From contig NZ_LWBS01000120.1 in the NCBI RefSeq assembly GCF_001652265.1, positions 1 to 64,000 of the forward strand: DNA of 64,000 bases, in the 5' to 3' direction. Below the pieces are notes generated by a model that did no database searches, was not told the DNA's origin, and saw nothing but the letters and a program-made list of their open reading frames with translations. Position numbers and translations under genes: made by a program. Source of the stretch: Rhizobium leguminosarum (lineage in GTDB: Bacteria; Pseudomonadota; Alphaproteobacteria; Rhizobiales; Rhizobiaceae). This document shows, piece by piece, positions 8,834 to 18,824 of the stretch. Every line of letters starts with the position of its first letter. Within the stretch, counting starts at the first letter, position 1.

Positions 8834-9658
8834 TCAGACCGTGAACACCGCACGCCGCAGCACCTCCCATGAGGCCTTGTCGGGGGTAATCAGCAGCCCG
8901 CCATCGAGATGATGCGGCAGGTAGGGCGAGCCGTCGAAGCGAGCCGCATAGGCGCCAGCCTCCTGCGAGATCAGCGTACCGGCAAGATGATCCCAGGGCA
9001 TCAGCTTGTTGTACATGAGGTAATGCACATGGCCGCCGGCAAAAGTGCGGTATTCGTGGGCGGCGCAGCGGTAATTGGTGAGGAAACGCACCTTGGCGAG
9101 ATTGGCGAGCACTTCGGCGCGCTTTTCCTTCGGCAAGTAGCCGGTCGAGGCCATGCCAACCATGTGCTCCAGTTCGACGGGAGCTGCGACCGAGAGCCGC
9201 TCAGCGCCGCCGTCCGGCCGCCGCAGCCAGGCACCGCCGCCCTTTTCCGCCATCACCCAGTCGTCGCCCATTGGATCGTAGATGATACCGGCAATCGTCT
9301 CGCCGCCGGAGATAACGGACGCCATGACGCCGAAGGCGGGGATGCCGGCGGCAAAATTGAACGTGCCGTCAACAGGATCGACGACGATCGCGAGATCGGC
9401 ATGTTCGAGGCTGCCGAGCAAATCAGGATCGGCCGCGACCGATTCTTCGCCAAGGAACAGTGCGCTAGGCCAGAGCCGCTGAGCTTCCGCCTTGATCATC
9501 CGCTCGGCCTGCTCATCGGCCTCGGTGACGAGATCGGTCGCCTCGCTCTTGGCGCGCACGTCGTCCTGACCAAGCCGGCGGAAGCGTGGCAGGATCTCTG
9601 CGTTCGCGGCACGGCGCAGCAGATCGGCCAGAACGATCACGTCAACAGTCGAAGTCAT
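8834..9658 (-). CDS. Inositol monophosphatase family protein
   Basis: 274 residues with the metal-binding motifs of the family: LGEESVAAD (Glu), VVDPVDGTFNFAAG (DPxDGT) and MPWDHLAG (WDxxAG), in the usual order. Family enzymes dephosphorylate inositol phosphates, PAP, histidinol phosphate or fructose bisphosphate in a Mg/Li-dependent way; I cannot choose between these here. GAGGAT precedes the ATG at 9658. A paralogue lies immediately upstream on the same strand (40 bp between the stop and this start region), so this is a tandem duplication in one transcription unit. Confidence 0.9.
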   Translation of the reverse strand: MTSTVDVIVLADLLRRAANAEILPRFRRLGQDDVRAKSEATDLVTEADEQAERMIKAEAQRLWPSALFLGEESVAADPDLLGSLEHADLAIVVDPVDGTFNFAAGIPAFGVMASVISGGETIAGIIYDPMGDDWVMAEKGGGAWLRRPDGGAERLSVAAPVELEHMVGMASTGYLPKEKRAEVLANLAKVRFLTNYRCAAHEYRTFAGGHVHYLMYNKLMPWDHLAGTLISQEAGAYAARFDGSPYLPHHLDGGLLITPDKASWEVLRRAVFTV

Positions 9659-9698
9659 GTCAAATCCTCACGCTTAGGTCTCTCAGGAGAACCTTGAA

Positions 9699-10526
9699 TC
9701 AGATGCCGACGATCTCACGCCGGATGAGCTGCCAGCTCTCCTTGTCGGGCGCGGAGATGATCCCGCCCACGGTCTCTCCGGGGCGATAGGGCGTGCCGTC
9801 GTATTTCGCCGTATGGCCGCCGGCCTCCTGATGCGCAAGCACGCCGGCCAGGTGATCCCAGGGCATCAGTTTCGTATGCCCGATGAAATGCAGCTTGCCG
9901 GAGGCAACCATCCAATATTCGTAGGCCGAGCAGTTGAAGGCGAAGGTCATCCGGATCTTTGCCATGTTGGCACAGATACGCGAGCGATCCGGTTCATCCA
10001 TATGCCCCCACGACATGCCGCCGACCATCTGGTTCAGGCTAGCAGGCTCTGCCACCTTCAGCTTTGTCGATTGCCCGTCCTGGCGCGTCAGGAAGGTGCC
10101 CGCACCTTTGATCGCGGTGACGGTGTCGCCGAGAACGGGATCGTGAATGATGCCGGCGACCGTCTCGCCCTTCACGGTCACCGCCAGGATCGTCCCGAAG
10201 ACGGGAAGCGCGGCGGCGAAATTGAAGGTCCCGTCGACGGGGTCGATGACGAAAGCAAGCTCGGCGTCAGCAAGGGCCGGCACGACGGACCGGTCGGCGT
10301 CATAAGCCTCCTCGCCGACAATGAGTGCTGCGGGAAAGCGCTCTCTCAGCGCCGCGGTGATCCTGTGTTCGGCAAGCAGATCCGCCTGCGTCACCAGATC
10401 GACCGCCGAGGTCTTTTCCGAAATATCGCCGGCGCCGAGATTGCGGAAACGCGGCATGATTTCGGCGCGCGCCGCCTCTCGGACGCAATCGCCGAGAAAG
10501 AGAATATCCTGATCTGAAATAGTCAT
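9699..10526 (-). CDS. Inositol monophosphatase family protein (tandem paralogue)
   Basis: 275 residues from the ATG at 10526 (MTISDQDILFLGDCVREAAR), preceded by AGGATTT; the frame is open 17 codons further, into the ttcA stop region, but that extension looks unlike the family. Metal-site motifs: VGEEAYDAD, VIDPVDGTFNFAAALP and MPWDHLAG. The match to the downstream gene runs through the full length, including the C-terminal region DKESWQ/DKASWE. Function is the same broad class: Mg-dependent sugar or inositol phosphate phosphatase. Likely cotranscribed with ttcA and the downstream copy. Confidence 0.9.
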   Translation of the reverse strand: MTISDQDILFLGDCVREAARAEIMPRFRNLGAGDISEKTSAVDLVTQADLLAEHRITAALRERFPAALIVGEEAYDADRSVVPALADAELAFVIDPVDGTFNFAAALPVFGTILAVTVKGETVAGIIHDPVLGDTVTAIKGAGTFLTRQDGQSTKLKVAEPASLNQMVGGMSWGHMDEPDRSRICANMAKIRMTFAFNCSAYEYWMVASGKLHFIGHTKLMPWDHLAGVLAHQEAGGHTAKYDGTPYRPGETVGGIISAPDKESWQLIRREIVGI

Positions 10527-10573
10527 GCGAAATCCTGTCCTTGATGCAATGACCAGCCTGCTTAGCCGGCCAT

Positions 10574-11443
10574 TCATGAAGGTTCGGTGACACCAAGGGT
10601 GGAAAAGTCGAAGAGTTTCGGATCGAGCAGATGCGACGGGTTCACATGCGAAAGCGCCCGCAGCATCGTATCCTTGCGGCCCGGCATCCGCCGCTCGATA
10701 TCGGCGAGCATGTCCTTCATCGCATTGCGCTGCAGCCCGTCCTGCGAGCCGCAGAGATCGCAGGGGATGATCGGAAACTGCATGGCGGCGGCGAATTTCG
10801 AGAGGTCGTCCTCCGCGGCATAGGCAAGCGGCCGGAGCACCATCAGATCGCCCTCGTCGTTCAGAAGCTTTGCCGGCATCGAGGCGAGCCGGCCGCTATG
10901 GAAGAAATTCATGAAGAAGGTTTCGAGAATGTCCTCGCGGTGATGACCGAGCACCAGCGCATCGCAACCCTCTTCCCGCGCGACGCGGTAGAGATTGCCG
11001 CGCCGCAGCCGCGAACAGAGCGAACAATAGGTGGCGCCTTCAGGCACTTTCTCCTTCACGATCGAATAGGTGTCGCGATATTCGATCCGTTGGCGGACGC
11101 CGATCTTGGTGAGATAGTCCGGCAGCACGTGCTTCGGAAAATTCGGCTGTCCCTGATCGAGATTGCAGGCGATGAGTTCGACCGGCAGCAGGCCGCGCCA
11201 TTTGAGATCGAGCAGCAGCGCCAGCAGCCCGTAGGAATCCTTGCCGCCGGAAAGGCCGACCAGCCAGCGCTTCTGGCCCTTCAGCATGTCGAAATCGTCG
11301 AAGGCCTGGCGCACCTGCCGCAACAGCCGCTTGCGCAGCTTGTTGAAGGAGACCGAGCGCGGTGCATCGGCAAACAGCGCATGGCCGCTGGTGTCGGCTT
11401 CGCCGGTTTCCAAATCATCGGCGATGTTGGCTGCGATATTCAT
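10574..11443 (-). CDS. ttcA: tRNA 2-thiocytidine biosynthesis protein TtcA
   Basis: 289 residues. TtcA thiolates cytidine 32 of certain tRNAs using ATP and an iron-sulfur cluster. The PP-loop [11 protein letters not shown] (ATP pyrophosphatase) is near residue 66, the cluster-binding pair is [11 protein letters not shown], and a third Cys lies in [10 protein letters not shown]. The family motif [18 protein letters not shown] is intact. AGGACG precedes the ATG. The two phosphatase genes follow on the same strand with 47 bp spacing. The iron-sulfur requirement fits the presence of bolA and grxD nearby, but a link is only suggestive. Confidence 0.95.
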   Translation of the reverse strand: MNIAANIADDLETGEADTSGHALFADAPRSVSFNKLRKRLLRQVRQAFDDFDMLKGQKRWLVGLSGGKDSYGLLALLLDLKWRGLLPVELIACNLDQGQPNFPKHVLPDYLTKIGVRQRIEYRDTYSIVKEKVPEGATYCSLCSRLRRGNLYRVAREEGCDALVLGHHREDILETFFMNFFHSGRLASMPAKLLNDEGDLMVLRPLAYAAEDDLSKFAAAMQFPIIPCDLCGSQDGLQRNAMKDMLADIERRMPGRKDTMLRALSHVNPSHLLDPKLFDFSTLGVTEPS

Positions 11444-11503
11444 TGCTTCGTCCTACAGAAATTCCACATTTGCTCTAGCAGAAACCCGCCTGGCAACACA
11501 GCG

Positions 11504-12433
11504 TCAATCGCCGAAAACCGACCAGCCGGTACGCGCCGCGAGCATCTCCAATGCCGCAGCGCCGAGCTGTGAATTGCCGACCTTGTTCAGCCCCGGCGAC
11601 CACACCGCGATCGAGGCGATGCCAGGCGCCACCGCGAAGATGCCGCCGCCGACGCCGCTCTTGCCGGGCAGGCCGACATGATAGGCGAAGTCACCCGAGC
11701 CATCGTAATGGCCGCAGGTCAGCATCAGCGCATTGATGCGACGCGCCCGCTTCGGCGAGACCACCGAATGGCCGGTCGTCGGATTGCTGCCGCGCGCCGC
11801 CAGGAACAGCCCGGCGCGGGCGAGTTGCTCACAGCTCATCGACAAGGCGCATTGATGGAAATAAACGCCGAGCACGTGGTCGACGGGATGGTCGAGATTG
11901 CGGTAGGCGCGCATGAAGTTGGCAAGCGCGAAATTGCGGTATCCCGTCTGCGTTTCCGAGCGCGCCACCTTGTCGTCGATGGTGATCGACTCGTCATCGG
12001 CAAGATAACGCACGAAACGCAGCAGCTCGCCGATTGCCTCGCGCGGCGCATGGCCGGCCATGACGACGTCGCTGACGGCGATCGCGCCGGCATTGATGAA
12101 GGGATTGCGGGGAATGCCGCTTTCATGCTCGAGCTGGACGATCGAGTTGAAAGCCGATCCGGAAGGTTCGCGCCCGACGCGCTTCCACAGCCCCTCGCCG
12201 ACCTTGCCGAGCGCCAGCGTCAGCATGAAGATCTTCGATATGCTCTGGATCGAGAAGGCGGTATCGGCATCACCGACACGATAGACCTTGCCATCGACCG
12301 TGACGATCGCCATGCCGAACTGCTTCGGGTCGACCTTGGCGAGCTCGGGAATGTAGTCCGCGACCTTGCCCTCGCCGATCCGCGGCTGGATATCGGCGTA
12401 GATGCTATCGAGGGTCGCCTGCAAATCTGTCAT
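11504..12433 (-). CDS. glsA: Glutaminase A
   Basis: 309 residues, the full family length. Hydrolyses glutamine to glutamate and ammonia using a beta-lactamase-like Ser-Lys site: [16 protein letters not shown] carries the S-x-x-K pair. Other signatures are [42 protein letters not shown] and [23 protein letters not shown] precedes the ATG at 12433. It lies between ttcA and rpsD on the same strand, but a strong terminator after rpsD separates it from that gene, so glsA should have its own promoter in the short gap. Confidence 0.96.
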   Translation of the reverse strand: MTDLQATLDSIYADIQPRIGEGKVADYIPELAKVDPKQFGMAIVTVDGKVYRVGDADTAFSIQSISKIFMLTLALGKVGEGLWKRVGREPSGSAFNSIVQLEHESGIPRNPFINAGAIAVSDVVMAGHAPREAIGELLRFVRYLADDESITIDDKVARSETQTGYRNFALANFMRAYRNLDHPVDHVLGVYFHQCALSMSCEQLARAGLFLAARGSNPTTGHSVVSPKRARRINALMLTCGHYDGSGDFAYHVGLPGKSGVGGGIFAVAPGIASIAVWSPGLNKVGNSQLGAAALEMLAARTGWSVFGD

Positions 12434-12451
12434 TGCTTCTCTCCAGATCGC

Positions 12452-12479
12452 AAAAAAGCCGCTCGAAAGAGCGGCTTTC
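12452..12479 (-). terminator. Rho-independent terminator after rpsD
   Basis: Read on the minus strand: AAAGCCGCTC, loop TTTC, GAGCGGCTTT, then a run of T. A perfect 10-bp stem with a T tail lies about 60 bases past the rpsD stop and just upstream of glsA. Confidence 0.92.
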
Positions 12480-12535
12480 CGTATATCGACGCATGCTGTT
12501 GTCTCGCAATCGGTTTCGACTGCGAGACGAATGCA

Positions 12536-13153
12536 TTAACGCGAATAGAATTCGACGACCAGATGCGGTTCCATGACGACCGGGAACGGAACGTCGCTGA
12601 GTGTCGGGACGCGGCCGAAGGTTGCGACCATCTTGTTGTGATCGACTTCGATGTAATCGGGAACGTCGCGCTCGGCGAGGCTGACGGCTTCCAGAACGAT
12701 CACCAGCTGCTTCGACTTTTCGCGAACTTCGATGACGTCGCCGGCCTTGCAGCGGTAGGAACCGATGTTGACGCGTACGCCGTTGACCGAGACGTGGCCA
12801 TGGTTGACGAACTGACGGGCAGCAAAGACCGTCGGAACGAACTTGGCGCGATAGACGATCGCGTCGAGGCGCGATTCCAAGAGGCCGATCAGGTTTTCAG
12901 AGGTGTCGCCCTTGCGGCGGTCGGCTTCGGCGAAGATCGCGCGGAACTGCTTTTCGCGCAGGTCACCGTAGTAGCCCTTGAGCTTCTGCTTGGCGCGCAG
13001 CTGCACACCGAAGTCCGAGAGCTTGCCCTTGCGGCGCTGGCCGTGCTGGCCCGGGCCGTATTCGCGGCGGTTCACCGGGGACTTCGGACGGCCCCAGATG
13101 TTTTCGCCCATACGGCGATCAATTTTGTACTTGGACGATTCGCGCTTGCTCAT
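12536..13153 (-). CDS. rpsD: 30S ribosomal protein S4
   Basis: 205 residues from the ATG at 13153 ([21 protein letters not shown]); the frame continues 19 codons upstream but the family start and an AAAGGAAAT binding site fix this one. S4 is a primary 16S rRNA-binding protein that nucleates small-subunit assembly. The conserved [19 protein letters not shown] lies in the N-terminal half, and the S4 RNA-binding domain is about residues 95-155 ([33 protein letters not shown]). As in other alphaproteobacteria it stands alone, not in the alpha operon. Confidence 0.98.
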   Translation of the reverse strand: MSKRESSKYKIDRRMGENIWGRPKSPVNRREYGPGQHGQRRKGKLSDFGVQLRAKQKLKGYYGDLREKQFRAIFAEADRRKGDTSENLIGLLESRLDAIVYRAKFVPTVFAARQFVNHGHVSVNGVRVNIGSYRCKAGDVIEVREKSKQLVIVLEAVSLAERDVPDYIEVDHNKMVATFGRVPTLSDVPFPVVMEPHLVVEFYSR

Positions 13154-13285
13154 CGTATTTCCTTTCAAAGGTTTAAGACGGTTTGTTGCCAAACCGCACG
13201 AAGGAAACACGCCCTCCTCTGATCTCTGCCGAGATCTGACAGGATGTTCCGGTTAGCGAACAGGAACGATCCACGGGACATGTCA

Positions 13286-13315
13286 AATGAAACACCGGAC
13301 ATTGCTGCCCGGTGC
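13286..13315 (-). terminator. Weak terminator-like hairpin
   Basis: On the minus strand CACCGGG and a CCGGTG arm flank a loop of about 10 bases and are followed by TTTCATTT. It lies between the HerA-like ATPase stop (13378) and rpsD and would end the ATPase transcript. The stem is short and the T tail is interrupted, so support is moderate. Confidence 0.45.
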
Positions 13316-13377
13316 TTGCGGCGGTCTTTAGAGGGCCGTCATGAAAATGTCAACAGCGGCAAACCCCGAAAGCGCCA

Positions 13378-14892
13378 CTATTCCGCCGCCAGCGATTGGT
13401 CCCCGCCAGCATCCGGTGCGTTGGCGTCGCCCGGCGCCGTCTGGCAGTCCATGTCCGGGAAAGCGACGATACGCTTGCCGGAAAAATCGGCGTGCACGAC
13501 GATGATGCCCTGCTCCTCGAAATAACCAAGCAGGCGCCGGGCGCGGCGGGCGGAATGGGTGCCGTAGGCGCGGGCGATGCGGGCGTCCGACGGGCACGGC
13601 TCGCCGCAGACGGCGGCCTTGGCGAGCATCAGGAAGACGCCCTGCAGGTCGTCGGTGACACCTGAAGACAACGACAGCGCCGTCGCCCAGGCATCGGTCG
13701 CGGCCGTTGCCGCATCGACGCCGGAACGCGAGATCGCCACACGCCGGCGGAAATCCGGCAATGCGATCGGCGGTCCCGGCACGCGGCGCATGCGCAGCCT
13801 TACCAGAAAATCCTGGTAGAGCACCGAAACGGTACGGAAGGCGGAAGTGGGATCGTCGAGGATTTCGGCAAGCACGCCGGCAAGGCGCTCCTCCCGCTCC
13901 TCGACGGAGACTTCCACCTGGCTCGCCCTCGCCTCGGCAGGTACCGCCGATGCCGCCGGCGTCGAGCGCGAGAGTTCGGCCAGAATATCGGTCGTCGGCC
14001 GCGGCGCGGGCGGGGCGCGGCGCACCAGCGGCCGCTGGAATTCCTCCGGATCGGGCGTGAAGATCAGATCCTCGACATCCTGAGGCGCATCCGGCAGCGG
14101 CATCAGCTTCGGGCTGGAAGAGCGCGCCGAGGTCTCCACCGCGCCGATCTGGATCGGCAGCGGCCGGCGCGACAGCGCCGGTCCGAGAGCGACGAAATTG
14201 CCGCGCTTCAGGTCGCGGAACATCTCGGCCTGGCGCCGGTCCATGCCGAGCAGGTCGGCAGCGCGCGCCATGTCGATATCGAGAAAGGTGCGGCCCATCA
14301 GGAAGTTCGACGCCTCTGCGGCGACGTTCTTGGCGAGCTTGGCAAGCCGCTGCGTCGCGATCACGCCCGCAAGGCCGCGTTTACGCCCGCGGCACATCAG
14401 GTTGGTCATCGCGCCGAGCGACATCTTTCGCGCATCTTCCGAGACATCGCCGCCGACCGACGGCGCAAACATCTGCGCCTCGTCGACCACGACGAGAACC
14501 GGATACCAGTATTCGCGATCGGCGTCGAACATGCCGTTGAGGAAGGCGGCGGCGGCGCGCATCTGGTCTTCGAGATCGAGGCCTTCGAGCGTCAGCACGC
14601 AGGAAACGCGATGCTGGCGGATCCGGTTGGCGATGCCCGCCAATTCCGCCTCTGTGCGCTCACCGTCGACGACGACATGGCCGAACCTGTCGCTGAGGGT
14701 GACGAAATCACCCTCAGGATCGATGATGACCTGTTGCACCCATTGCGCCGATTGTTCGAGCAGCCGGCGCAGCAGATGCGACTTGCCCGATCCGGAATTG
14801 CCCTGCACGAGCAGACGGGTCGCCAGCAGCTCCTCGATATCGAGCGTCGCCGGGCTACCGGACGCCAATCCCATATCGATGCCAACCTGCAA
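13378..14892 (-). CDS. HerA/DUF87-type ATP-binding protein
   Basis: 504 residues. Walker A is GNSGSGKSHLLRRLL (residues 31-38), Walker B is PVLVVVDEAQMFAP, and an ATQRLAKLAKNVAAEASN stretch with an Arg-finger-like region follows, as in HerA/FtsK-superfamily ATPases. An Ala/Pro-rich linker (about 275-345) leads to a C-terminal region with a winged-helix-like part (DARIARAYGTHSARRARRLL). HerA-like proteins act on DNA ends or in conflict systems, but here it stands without a NurA-type nuclease partner, so the role is unknown. Conserved neighbours suggest it is a housekeeping gene of the group. Confidence 0.82.
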   Translation of the reverse strand: MQVGIDMGLASGSPATLDIEELLATRLLVQGNSGSGKSHLLRRLLEQSAQWVQQVIIDPEGDFVTLSDRFGHVVVDGERTEAELAGIANRIRQHRVSCVLTLEGLDLEDQMRAAAAFLNGMFDADREYWYPVLVVVDEAQMFAPSVGGDVSEDARKMSLGAMTNLMCRGRKRGLAGVIATQRLAKLAKNVAAEASNFLMGRTFLDIDMARAADLLGMDRRQAEMFRDLKRGNFVALGPALSRRPLPIQIGAVETSARSSSPKLMPLPDAPQDVEDLIFTPDPEEFQRPLVRRAPPAPRPTTDILAELSRSTPAASAVPAEARASQVEVSVEEREERLAGVLAEILDDPTSAFRTVSVLYQDFLVRLRMRRVPGPPIALPDFRRRVAISRSGVDAATAATDAWATALSLSSGVTDDLQGVFLMLAKAAVCGEPCPSDARIARAYGTHSARRARRLLGYFEEQGIIVVHADFSGKRIVAFPDMDCQTAPGDANAPDAGGDQSLAAE

Positions 14893-15072
14893 TGCATATC
14901 CTCGCGGCGAAGAGACTCACATGAACGAAGCGCCATTCTTCCGAAACGGCATCGCCTCGTCTATCAAAGAATGCGCGGCTTTTCAGGATCGGATTTTGCC
15001 AACCCACAGGACAATTCCTGGCATCATCCGAGAAGCTGATCCATCGCCGCGATCGCGCATCTCTTCGCCGAA

Positions 15073-15873
15073 CTACGCCCTCAATCCGAATCCCTGCATC
15101 AGCCGCCGCGTGGCGAAGTCCTGCTGACCCGAGGTAAAAACCGCGAAGTCGAAATTATCGGGGTGTACTGCATCTGCGACGAGCGGCACCAGCGTGCGGG
15201 CGCGGCGGGCGATCGCTTCGGCGGGGTCGAGCCAGTCAACCGGCCAGGGCGCAAGCCGCCGGAAAAGATTGGCCATGAAGGGATAATGCGTGCAGGCAAG
15301 CACGACGATATCGGTCTTCTGACCGTCCTTCTCGACGAAACATTGGTCGATCTCGGTCAGCACCGCCTCATCGGAAACGGCATCGCCGCGAATATAGGCT
15401 TCCGCCATGCGCGCAAGGTTCTCCGAGCCGACGAGGCGGACATGGCATTGCTGGGCGAAGGACTGGATGAGATCGCGGGTATAGGCGCGCTTCACCGTGC
15501 CCGGCGTCGCGAGCACCGAGACCAGGCCGGAGCGCGTGCGCTCCGCTGCCGGTTTGATGGCCGGCACGGTGCCGATGAAGGTCATCTGAGGAAAGGCGGC
15601 GCGCAGATCGGCACCAACAAGCGTGAAGGCGGTGTTGCAGGCGATGATGCAGACCTCGGGGTCGTGCTCCTCAAGCAGCCGGCCGAAGAGCCCGATCACC
15701 CGCTCCTTCAGCGCCTGCTCCTCCCATCCGCCATAGGGAAAGGCGGCATCGTCGGCCACATAGATGAAGCCGCGTTCCGGCATCAGCACGCGCGCCTCGC
15801 GCAAAACGGTCAGCCCGCCAATGCCGGAATCGAAGACGAGGACGGGTTTCAGCTCATGCGTCGGCGCTGTCAT
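15073..15873 (-). CDS. murI: Glutamate racemase
   Basis: 266 residues from the ATG at 15873 ([20 protein letters not shown]). Converts L- to D-glutamate for peptidoglycan, in the cytoplasm. The two catalytic cysteines are present: Cys79 in [10 protein letters not shown] and Cys194 in [24 protein letters not shown] and [14 protein letters not shown] are the other conserved blocks. The start overlaps the end of the upstream methyltransferase gene by 20 bases, showing translational coupling in an operon that also includes the FUSC gene. The frame extends upstream 94 codons, but that is shadow of the overlapping gene. Confidence 0.95.
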   Translation of the reverse strand: MTAPTHELKPVLVFDSGIGGLTVLREARVLMPERGFIYVADDAAFPYGGWEEQALKERVIGLFGRLLEEHDPEVCIIACNTAFTLVGADLRAAFPQMTFIGTVPAIKPAAERTRSGLVSVLATPGTVKRAYTRDLIQSFAQQCHVRLVGSENLARMAEAYIRGDAVSDEAVLTEIDQCFVEKDGQKTDIVVLACTHYPFMANLFRRLAPWPVDWLDPAEAIARRARTLVPLVADAVHPDNFDFAVFTSGQQDFATRRLMQGFGLRA

Positions 15874-16684
15874 CTGGTGGTGTTTCCTTGGCCGCTGTCG
15901 GGAACCGGCCGCCGCGCGGGCTCTTGCGCGAGAAGCGGTCGAGGGAGGAGATGACGCCGCGCAGCACGCTGATTTCCTGCTCCGTGAAGGCCCGGCGGGA
16001 TAGAACAGCGCGCAGATTGTCGACCATTTTCGGCTTTTTCCCGGCAGGATGGAAATAACCGCGCGCATCGAGCGCCTCTTCCAGCTGGTCGAACAGGCCG
16101 AACAGCTGTTCCTTGGTCGAAGGTGTCTGCCCCATCGCCTGGAAGGGCACGGCACCGAGATCCTCCATGCCGGACTTCATCCATTCATAGGACATCAGCA
16201 GCACCGCCTGGGCGATGTTCAGCGAGGCGAAGGCCGGATTGACGGGAAAGGTGACGATCTCGTCGGCAAGCGCCACCTCCTCGTTGGTCAGCCCCCAGCG
16301 CTCACGCCCGAAGAGGATGCCGGTGCCCTCACCGGCGCGAAATCTCGCCCGGAGCGTTTCGGCGGCAATGACCGGCGAGCGCACCGGTTTGTAACCGTCG
16401 CGCTCGCGTGCCGTCGTCGCATAGACGAAATTGAGGTCGGCGACCGCCTGTTCCAGTGTACCGTAGACCTTGGTCGCCTCGATGACGTGATCGGCCTTGG
16501 AGGCGGTCGCCAGGGCTTTCTCGTTCGGCCAGCCGTCGCGCGGATTGACGAGGCGCAGTTCAGCAAGGCCGAAATTCGCCATGGCACGCGCCACCATGCC
16601 GATATTCTCGCCCATCTGCGGCTCGACCAGAATGATGGCCGGCCCTTCGGCCAGAAGTTGACGCTCGCTATTCGTGCCTGCCAT
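15854..16684 (-). CDS. RNA methyltransferase, TrmJ/TrmH (SPOUT) family
   Basis: 276 residues from the ATG at 16684 ([20 protein letters not shown]). SPOUT methyltransferases of this type methylate the 2'-O of tRNA position 32 (TrmJ) or related RNA sites with SAM. N-terminal [20 protein letters not shown] is the RNA-binding motif 1; [20 protein letters not shown] and [17 protein letters not shown] are motifs 2 and 3 that form the trefoil knot and SAM site. A C-terminal extension contains [19 protein letters not shown], typical of TrmJ. It overlaps murI by 20 bases and begins 5 bases after the FUSC gene. Confidence 0.9.
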   Translation of the reverse strand: MAGTNSERQLLAEGPAIILVEPQMGENIGMVARAMANFGLAELRLVNPRDGWPNEKALATASKADHVIEATKVYGTLEQAVADLNFVYATTARERDGYKPVRSPVIAAETLRARFRAGEGTGILFGRERWGLTNEEVALADEIVTFPVNPAFASLNIAQAVLLMSYEWMKSGMEDLGAVPFQAMGQTPSTKEQLFGLFDQLEEALDARGYFHPAGKKPKMVDNLRAVLSRRAFTEQEISVLRGVISSLDRFSRKSPRGGRFPTAAKETPPDDSADA

Positions 16685-16688
16685 GACC

Positions 16689-18728
16689 TTATCCCTGTTT
16701 CGAGCGCGCAATAACCTCGCCCGGTGCAAACGGCAAGACATCAGCCTGCGGATAGAGCCTTTCCAGCGCCGAACCGATCATTTCGAGCCCCAGCCTGGTG
16801 CCCTCGCGCGACAGTGGCAGGTGCCGGCCTGTTGTCCGCGATGCCTTGCGCTCGATGAAGAAAGAGGTCGAGCCTTGCGCGGCCGCATCCTTCATCAGCG
16901 CCAGATCCGCCGCGATCAGCCTCTTCAGTTCGTCGGCCTCGGCCGGCGCTGTGGAACTCTTCGCCAGGATGCGCGCCCAGTAGGTGCAAGAGAGGAAGAT
17001 CGCCAGCGTCTGGCGGATCTGGCCCGGACGCGTCACCACCGACCAGGACGAGCCGAGCGGCTTGGCGGCCACCGTCACGTCGCGGTAGCAGGCATCGATC
17101 TTCTGCGACAGGGCGATCAACTCGAAGCCGCTCTTGCCCTCACCGATCGCGTTCAGCAAGTCCTCCAGCGCCTGGAACCAGCGGGCAAGTGCAGCATCGA
17201 GCGCACCCCGCGTGCGGGCCGGAAAGACCAGAAAGGCGACTGCCGTTCCGGCCACCGCGCCGATCACGGTCTCGCCGACGCGCAGCTGCAGCAGGTCAAG
17301 CGTCAGCACGCCGGTCATGCCGTAGACCAGGCAGAGCACGATCGAGATGAAGAAGGTCATCGTCGCATAGGAAACCTGCAGGAAATAGAAGGCGAGGAAA
17401 ATGCAGACGGCCGCAACCGGAATGGCGATCGCCAGCTGCCCCGAAATCAGCGTCGCCAGCAGGAGGCCGATGGCGATCCCGAACACCGTGCCGAGCGAGC
17501 GCGACAGCGCCTTCATCGCCGTGTCGCCGCGCGAATTGGTATTGGTGAAGACGAGGAAGGCGGCCAGCACCGCCCAGAACCAGCGTTCGCGCGACAGAAG
17601 CAGACCGAAGCCCATGGCGATCGCCGAGGCGAGCGTGATCTGCAGCGCCGAGCGCAGCAGCGGATTGGCAAAGGAAAAGTCGATCTTTTCAGGCTGCGCA
17701 GTGTCCTTGACGGCATCGATACCGGCAAAGCCGGAGGCCTGCCCCTCGCCGATCGCCTGCGTTAGCTGCTGCCGCGCCTCGCCGAGCCAGAGAAGCGCCC
17801 GCACGGTTTCGCCTTGCGGCTCGTCCCTGATGGCTTCCGCCATGGCGCTATAGGGTGCAAGTTCGGCTGCATCCGCCTCGATCACCGCATGGACGAGTGC
17901 GAAGGGCGGCGGGCTCTGGAAGCTCAGCACGATCGCGCTCTCAGCAGCAAGATGCGCATCGAAGAGCCGGATCGCCAGCTCTGCGGCGGGATCGGCGGTG
18001 GCATCGAAAACCCCGCCGGCCGGGCGTGGAATGAAGGTTTCGGCCATCAGCACCACTTCCTTCAGCCGGTCTTCCAGCTGACGCAGCTCCTGCCTGTCGA
18101 CTTCGCCGATCTCGGCGCCACCGGCAAGGGCGGCGAGCTTGAAGAGGATCTGGTTGATCCGGCCGCGCACGCTTTCGAGCGAGCGCAGCAGGTCGCGCCG
18201 CCAATCGTCCGGCAGGAGCACAGCTCTCACCAGGTGCCCGAAGAGCACCGAAACGACGGGGCCGATCGCCACATCAGGCAGCTCGGCAAGAGAAGGCCGG
18301 AAATAAGACCCCATGAAATAGGAAGTGAAGGCGAACATGCCGATCGCAAAACCGCGCGGCCCGAACACGCGGCCGGCCGATGCGAGCGCGATCACCACCA
18401 GGAAGACCAGATCGGAGAGAAAACGGCGATCCTCGAGGCCCGCGGCGATGGCGACAACGCCAAGGCTTGCGAGGCAGCCGAAAAGCCGCGTCACCAGCTG
18501 TCGCGTATTGCCCTTGTCGCGAACCGCCACCCCGCCCTCGATCGACAGCACGATGCCAAGACCAAAGGCCGCCGTCGGCAGCGGCAGGATGAACATCTGG
18601 ATGGCAAGGAGGACCAAAAAGGAGAAAACGATCGTCAGCGTCACCCGCGAAGCCATGCGCAGGCGCGAAAGCGCCGGATCGTTGGCAAGCAGCCAGTCGC
18701 GGAACTGAAAACCGGAAAACAAATGCAA
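16689..18728 (-). CDS. FUSC family membrane protein (aromatic acid exporter-like)
   Basis: About 679 residues with two clusters of five to six membrane helices (near residues 28-150 and 360-500) separated by a soluble region, the arrangement of AaeB/YccS-type FUSC proteins. The second helix block includes FGLLLSRERWFWAVLAAFLVF. Family members are linked to efflux of aromatic acids or other small molecules. Both plausible starts are TTG codons (18728 or 18722); AGGGG is better spaced from 18722. It is the first gene of a minus-strand unit with the TrmJ-like methylase and murI. Confidence 0.85.
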   Translation of the reverse strand: MHLFSGFQFRDWLLANDPALSRLRMASRVTLTIVFSFLVLLAIQMFILPLPTAAFGLGIVLSIEGGVAVRDKGNTRQLVTRLFGCLASLGVVAIAAGLEDRRFLSDLVFLVVIALASAGRVFGPRGFAIGMFAFTSYFMGSYFRPSLAELPDVAIGPVVSVLFGHLVRAVLLPDDWRRDLLRSLESVRGRINQILFKLAALAGGAEIGEVDRQELRQLEDRLKEVVLMAETFIPRPAGGVFDATADPAAELAIRLFDAHLAAESAIVLSFQSPPPFALVHAVIEADAAELAPYSAMAEAIRDEPQGETVRALLWLGEARQQLTQAIGEGQASGFAGIDAVKDTAQPEKIDFSFANPLLRSALQITLASAIAMGFGLLLSRERWFWAVLAAFLVFTNTNSRGDTAMKALSRSLGTVFGIAIGLLLATLISGQLAIAIPVAAVCIFLAFYFLQVSYATMTFFISIVLCLVYGMTGVLTLDLLQLRVGETVIGAVAGTAVAFLVFPARTRGALDAALARWFQALEDLLNAIGEGKSGFELIALSQKIDACYRDVTVAAKPLGSSWSVVTRPGQIRQTLAIFLSCTYWARILAKSSTAPAEADELKRLIAADLALMKDAAAQGSTSFFIERKASRTTGRHLPLSREGTRLGLEMIGSALERLYPQADVLPFAPGEVIARSKQG

Positions 18729-18824
18729 AGCCCCTCATGCCGCCCAGGGATCAACAGATACCGCCGCAAGAGCGGAAATCAAACCGCCCGAGATCGAATC
18801 CCGATGCTCGCGAATGTCGCGCGC

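Noticed and set aside
13378..14892. The ATPase as FtsK or a T4SS coupling protein
   Set aside because: No membrane helices and no FtsK gamma domain; the Walker and VVVDEAQ motifs fit a soluble HerA/DUF87 type.
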